Positions 60,575-64,000 of a DNA stretch of 64,000 nt are shown one piece after another. The first letter of the stretch is position 1. The number at the start of each line of letters is the position of its first letter. The notes under the pieces were generated by a model that was given only the letters and a program-made list of their open reading frames with translations, was not told the DNA's origin and did no database searches. Source of the stretch: Sipunculus nudus (taxonomy: Eukaryota > Annelida > Sipuncula > Golfingiida > Sipunculidae); contig CM049315.1 of assembly GCA_026874595.1 (NCBI GenBank), positions 37,406,164-37,470,163 on the forward strand, written 5' to 3'. Both the position numbers and the translations under genes were made by a program.

Positions 60575-63500
60575 GTAAGGTATGTGAGTGTGTGTGTTTG
60601 TGGATCTCTGCAGGTAGATGCACTTTACTTTTAAAAGCAGTAGGCTAATGGACTTTATATGAAAATATAATCATTTCATAGAGGATTCATCCTAAACACA
60701 GAAACACAGTGGAATACCCTGGTATACTGCCTTAATTCTGTTTTATATTTTCACAATACCCTATAATTAAACACCATCGATGCTTATATTTTTTTAATCA
60801 TTTCCAATAGAGGGAAATGCTTAATTGGAATTTTAAAATTGACATCAGAGTACTAGAAAACACCTTACAAAACGATGCTATCTGCAGTTTATATTAACAC
60901 AAGCTACAAAAGCGGTAAAAGATAGAGCCTGCCTGAAAGGTTTGAGGTGTTTACCAGTACTCTTACGACAATTTAAAATTCCGATTTAGCCCAACCCTCT
61001 ATTGAAAATGATAAATTATTGGCTTAAATGTATCATTTAAGCCTAAATGGTCTTTGATTTTAGGGTATTTTGACAATATTAGTGGTATTTAGGCGGTATT
61101 CTTGGGTATTCCGCAGTATACTGGTGTTTAGGATGACCATTTCATAGAAAGTATGTGTAATTATATCTTATATACTGAACCATGGTCAATATCTCTAAAA
61201 GTAAAAAGTATATCATTGTAAGGACACCATTAAATAGTTTAATTTCTGCTCTTTCTTTTTGATATCATATAATTTATAACTTATTGTGTAAATTATACTT
61301 AATTGTTAACCATGATAGTTTAAAATAAAGTATAAGATGATATCCAGATTACTGTGGTGGGCTTCATATTCATATAGTTGAATTTCCACAGTTTCACTGT
61401 TTTGCGAGGAATCCATTTTCAAGCATTTACCAGCATAGCATAACTTAGTAACCACAGTATAATGACCTATATATTGTGTGTAACTTACACAAAATATAAA
61501 GGTTATTATTCTGTGGTTGCCTTTATATTCAAGAGGGTTTTATTTTTCGCAATATTTGCAAATGGCATATAATTGAGTATATAAAAACCTCAGGAATATG
61601 ATGTCCATCAACCAAGATTAACAAATGGGGCTTGTGCAACTGCACAATCATATAAGCTATCACACATCTAGAAACATGGTTTGTTTATCAGCAGACCTAT
61701 TTGTTAAATTATCTGAACTGGCATATGAAAAATGAATTAATTATTGTTAAACATGCGGTTATATCGCTAGTATATTGCCTGTGTGACAGGTCATAATAGA
61801 ATGACTCTGACAGAAATGAGTGGGATGTTGTGGGCAGTGTTCTTCTTTTATAATAAATGCAAATACTGCTGATTTAGATGTTGTAGGTTCTAGCGCATAT
61901 GCAAAAAATAAACCCATTGGGAAACATTCAAAATAAAGAAATGGAGATATATCATCCTCCCAAATATTTAGCCAACACAGTGTTTATAAATTAAAAATTC
62001 TAAAATGATCATTGTAAGACGACACAAACTACTGGTAGCGTTAAATGAGTGAAAGTATGTTTCATGACTGGCAGTTAATATGAAAAATAATATTTATAAT
62101 ATTATTCCCTTGCCTTTTGCTTTTGACACTACAGGCATTGGAAACATACATGATTCCATATGAGGCTCTAGCATAAATCATTGTTCACCTGATTAGAGGA
62201 GGTGTCATATACATAAAGGTTTTATTTTCGTGATAATTTACCCTTTACAAATCTCACAAATTTGAAATTGTCTCAAACAAAAAGCCAACTACAGTAAATG
62301 ATTTAACCACAGCAATTTCTGTGCAAATGACCAGTTTATCAGATAATGTTATGAATTTGTGATGTTAATCGAAAGTGTTACTTGTTTTGATAAGAAATAT
62401 AGAAATAACCACTCAGCACCGTATGAGGAAGTATGCCTGTAACCACAGCAAGTAAATGGTGATAAAAGTCAGAATAGTCTTAATAATAACCACATGACAC
62501 AGAGAATGAGGAAGCTTAATTGGCCCCTCAACACAAACAAGAAATCATGATTTATGACTTGGGAGTATATTTAGCCTGTTCTGTGTTCTTACAAAACAAA
62601 ACTAAGACTGAAAATCTGTCTGTATGAATATTGATCAGCTTACTTATAAATATTGATGAGCTTACTGATAAATATTGATGAGCTTACTGATAAATATTGA
62701 TGAGTTTACTGGCAGCATCCTCAGATATTCTGTTAGTATTGGTAGTGATTTTGATTCATCAAAATAAATTTAGTTTTAGTTGAACTATGATTTTATTAAA
62801 ACAAACACAAAAGGATATGAGGTTGCTCAGCTAACAACTTATTTTTGTGTAGGTCAGCCCAGCCAGATTTATATCTTTAACAAACTTTAAATTTGTGTAG
62901 TTTTTTACACAAGCTCAGCAAATTATTTATGTAACAATGGATATATTTTTGTGATGTTCAACACAAGCGTAGTAGATAATACTATGCTATACCAGGTATA
63001 AAAGATGCTGCCTTTTTCTGATATGGAAAAAATTTGATTCTATGGATTTTTCAGCAGGTTGTGCTTGTTTAATATGTGTTTGTTTGCTATGAAATCTGAT
63101 ATGCTATATTAATACTTTTATTTGAATATCACACTGAAGTTTATATAAATATATTTACTGTGGATTCAGAATTTTTCATTGGGTTTTAATTTTCATGGTA
63201 TTCTCAGGTAGAAATAAAATCCTGAAGATAATTTAGAGAAATCTCTATAGATGTAACAACAAATTTTCACACGCATTTCAGATATGTGGCTCAGTTTTTT
63301 AGTTGTTGTTTCATAGGGCTTGCTTGCACCAGATTTTCATGAAAGTGACATAAAGTTAAATGAGAAGTCAAGTTTGATGCATTACTCATAAAAATAAATG
63401 ATTGATCTTATGCTTATTTTCAGGTCTGTTCACATATTATTTTTTATACAAGGCCTAACTAGAAATTATTAATCCAAAAATATGTCAACCCCACAAATAG

Positions 63501-64000
63501 TGTTTCATGGTAAAAATTCAAATTTTACACCCACAATTTTTCTGAATGCATAGTTTATCCATGTGGCCATATGAATCAGACTAAACAAGTAAAACAGGTT
63601 TCAGAATTAGGACAGATAAAATGTAACAGGAAGGTCAATCAACAGGTGAAATCATTAATCTTTTAGTCAAAATCAATAGGTAAAACGTAGGTCCTTCAGT
63701 TAGAATACACCAAGGCACTTGTCAGTCAGTCATGTAATTGATTCTGCTAACAATTCCGGTATGTTTGTTTCATTATTGATTGTTTCAGTAAAATGTAATC
63801 TATTCGTCTTGATGGTGGTACACCTCAGCTCTGAGCAACCATTGTGAGCAGATAAGCCTACAGCTGATCTTAATCACATGATGTAACCATGATGTCAAGT
63901 CGAACAGACAAAGGCATCACATGACCTCTTTGTGTAGTTGTTTCTCTGTTTGTTATTAGACACACTATGATAGATTACCTACCTGTACCTGTGTCATGCA
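60575..64000 (+). other. ASAH1 intron 6, continuing past the window
   Basis: I looked for the next exon (HGRNxDF-type) on the plus strand and found none before the edge. Only a 24-bp tandem repeat stands out. Confidence 0.65.
62628..62715. repeat. 24-bp tandem repeat, four units
   Basis: AATATTGATGAGCTTACTGAT repeats four times in the last intron of the window. Confidence 0.85.

Overview
The window is nuclear DNA from an animal, probably an invertebrate. It is AT-rich with small exons separated by kilobase introns with GT/AG junctions, many TA/TG microsatellites, tRNA-derived SINEs, pogo/Tigger-type and Mutator-type DNA transposons, and no operons or bacterial genes. The protein matches and the repeat style would fit a lophotrochozoan (mollusc, annelid or brachiopod), but the species cannot be fixed from sequence alone. 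Almost all long six-frame ORFs are chance ORFs in repeats. The real genes are made of exons mostly shorter than 150 bp.

Layout. (1) About 4.2-25.6 kb, minus strand: a gene of the Goliath/RNF128/RNF150 type. Exon 1 (25117-25570) carries a signal peptide and protease-associated (PA) domain. A 19 kb intron follows. Exon 2 (5678-5949) carries the end of the PA domain and a transmembrane helix. A candidate terminal exon (4244-4324) would close the protein at 268 residues without any RING finger. (2) About 26-34 kb: an intergenic field of a mosaic repeat family, with a nested 5'-truncated LINE tail flanked by a 15-bp target duplication. (3) 34.7-41.2 kb, minus strand: a complete three-exon ATOX1 copper chaperone (71 residues), with a 1.5 kb non-autonomous Mutator-like element in intron 1. 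(4) About 43.9-44.7 kb, minus strand: a possible two-exon small transcript with a good start context, splice sites and AATAAA, but only a 19-codon reading frame. (5) 45.2-50.8 kb: a 5604-bp Mutator-like transposon (MULE) with long terminal inverted repeats and an 8-bp target duplication. On the minus strand it holds a broken OTU-peptidase segment and a broken DDE transposase. On the plus strand it holds half of a NADAR domain. It also contains an 86-bp minisatellite of eight units. (6) 51.1 kb to the right edge, plus strand: the first six coding exons of acid ceramidase (ASAH1), including the signal peptide and the catalytic cysteine. The rest lies beyond the window.

The most striking region is 41-51 kb. 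The small minus-strand transcript and ASAH1 diverge from what would have been an intergenic space of about 480 bp, now interrupted by two insertions: a 279-bp near-perfect palindrome with 7-bp flanking duplications and the 5.6 kb MULE. A module of about 95 bp is shared between the 5' flank of ATOX1 and this divergent promoter, in the same orientation relative to ATOX1 and ASAH1. It contains GGCGCTAG, ATGGCG and CCCTCTCGTCATCTAAGCTC.

The host genes belong to separate pathways: ubiquitin-ligase-like membrane sorting, copper delivery to the secretory pathway, and lysosomal sphingolipid breakdown. Nothing indicates a shared operon or cluster. The main novelty is in the mobile elements and in how they sit in the promoters.
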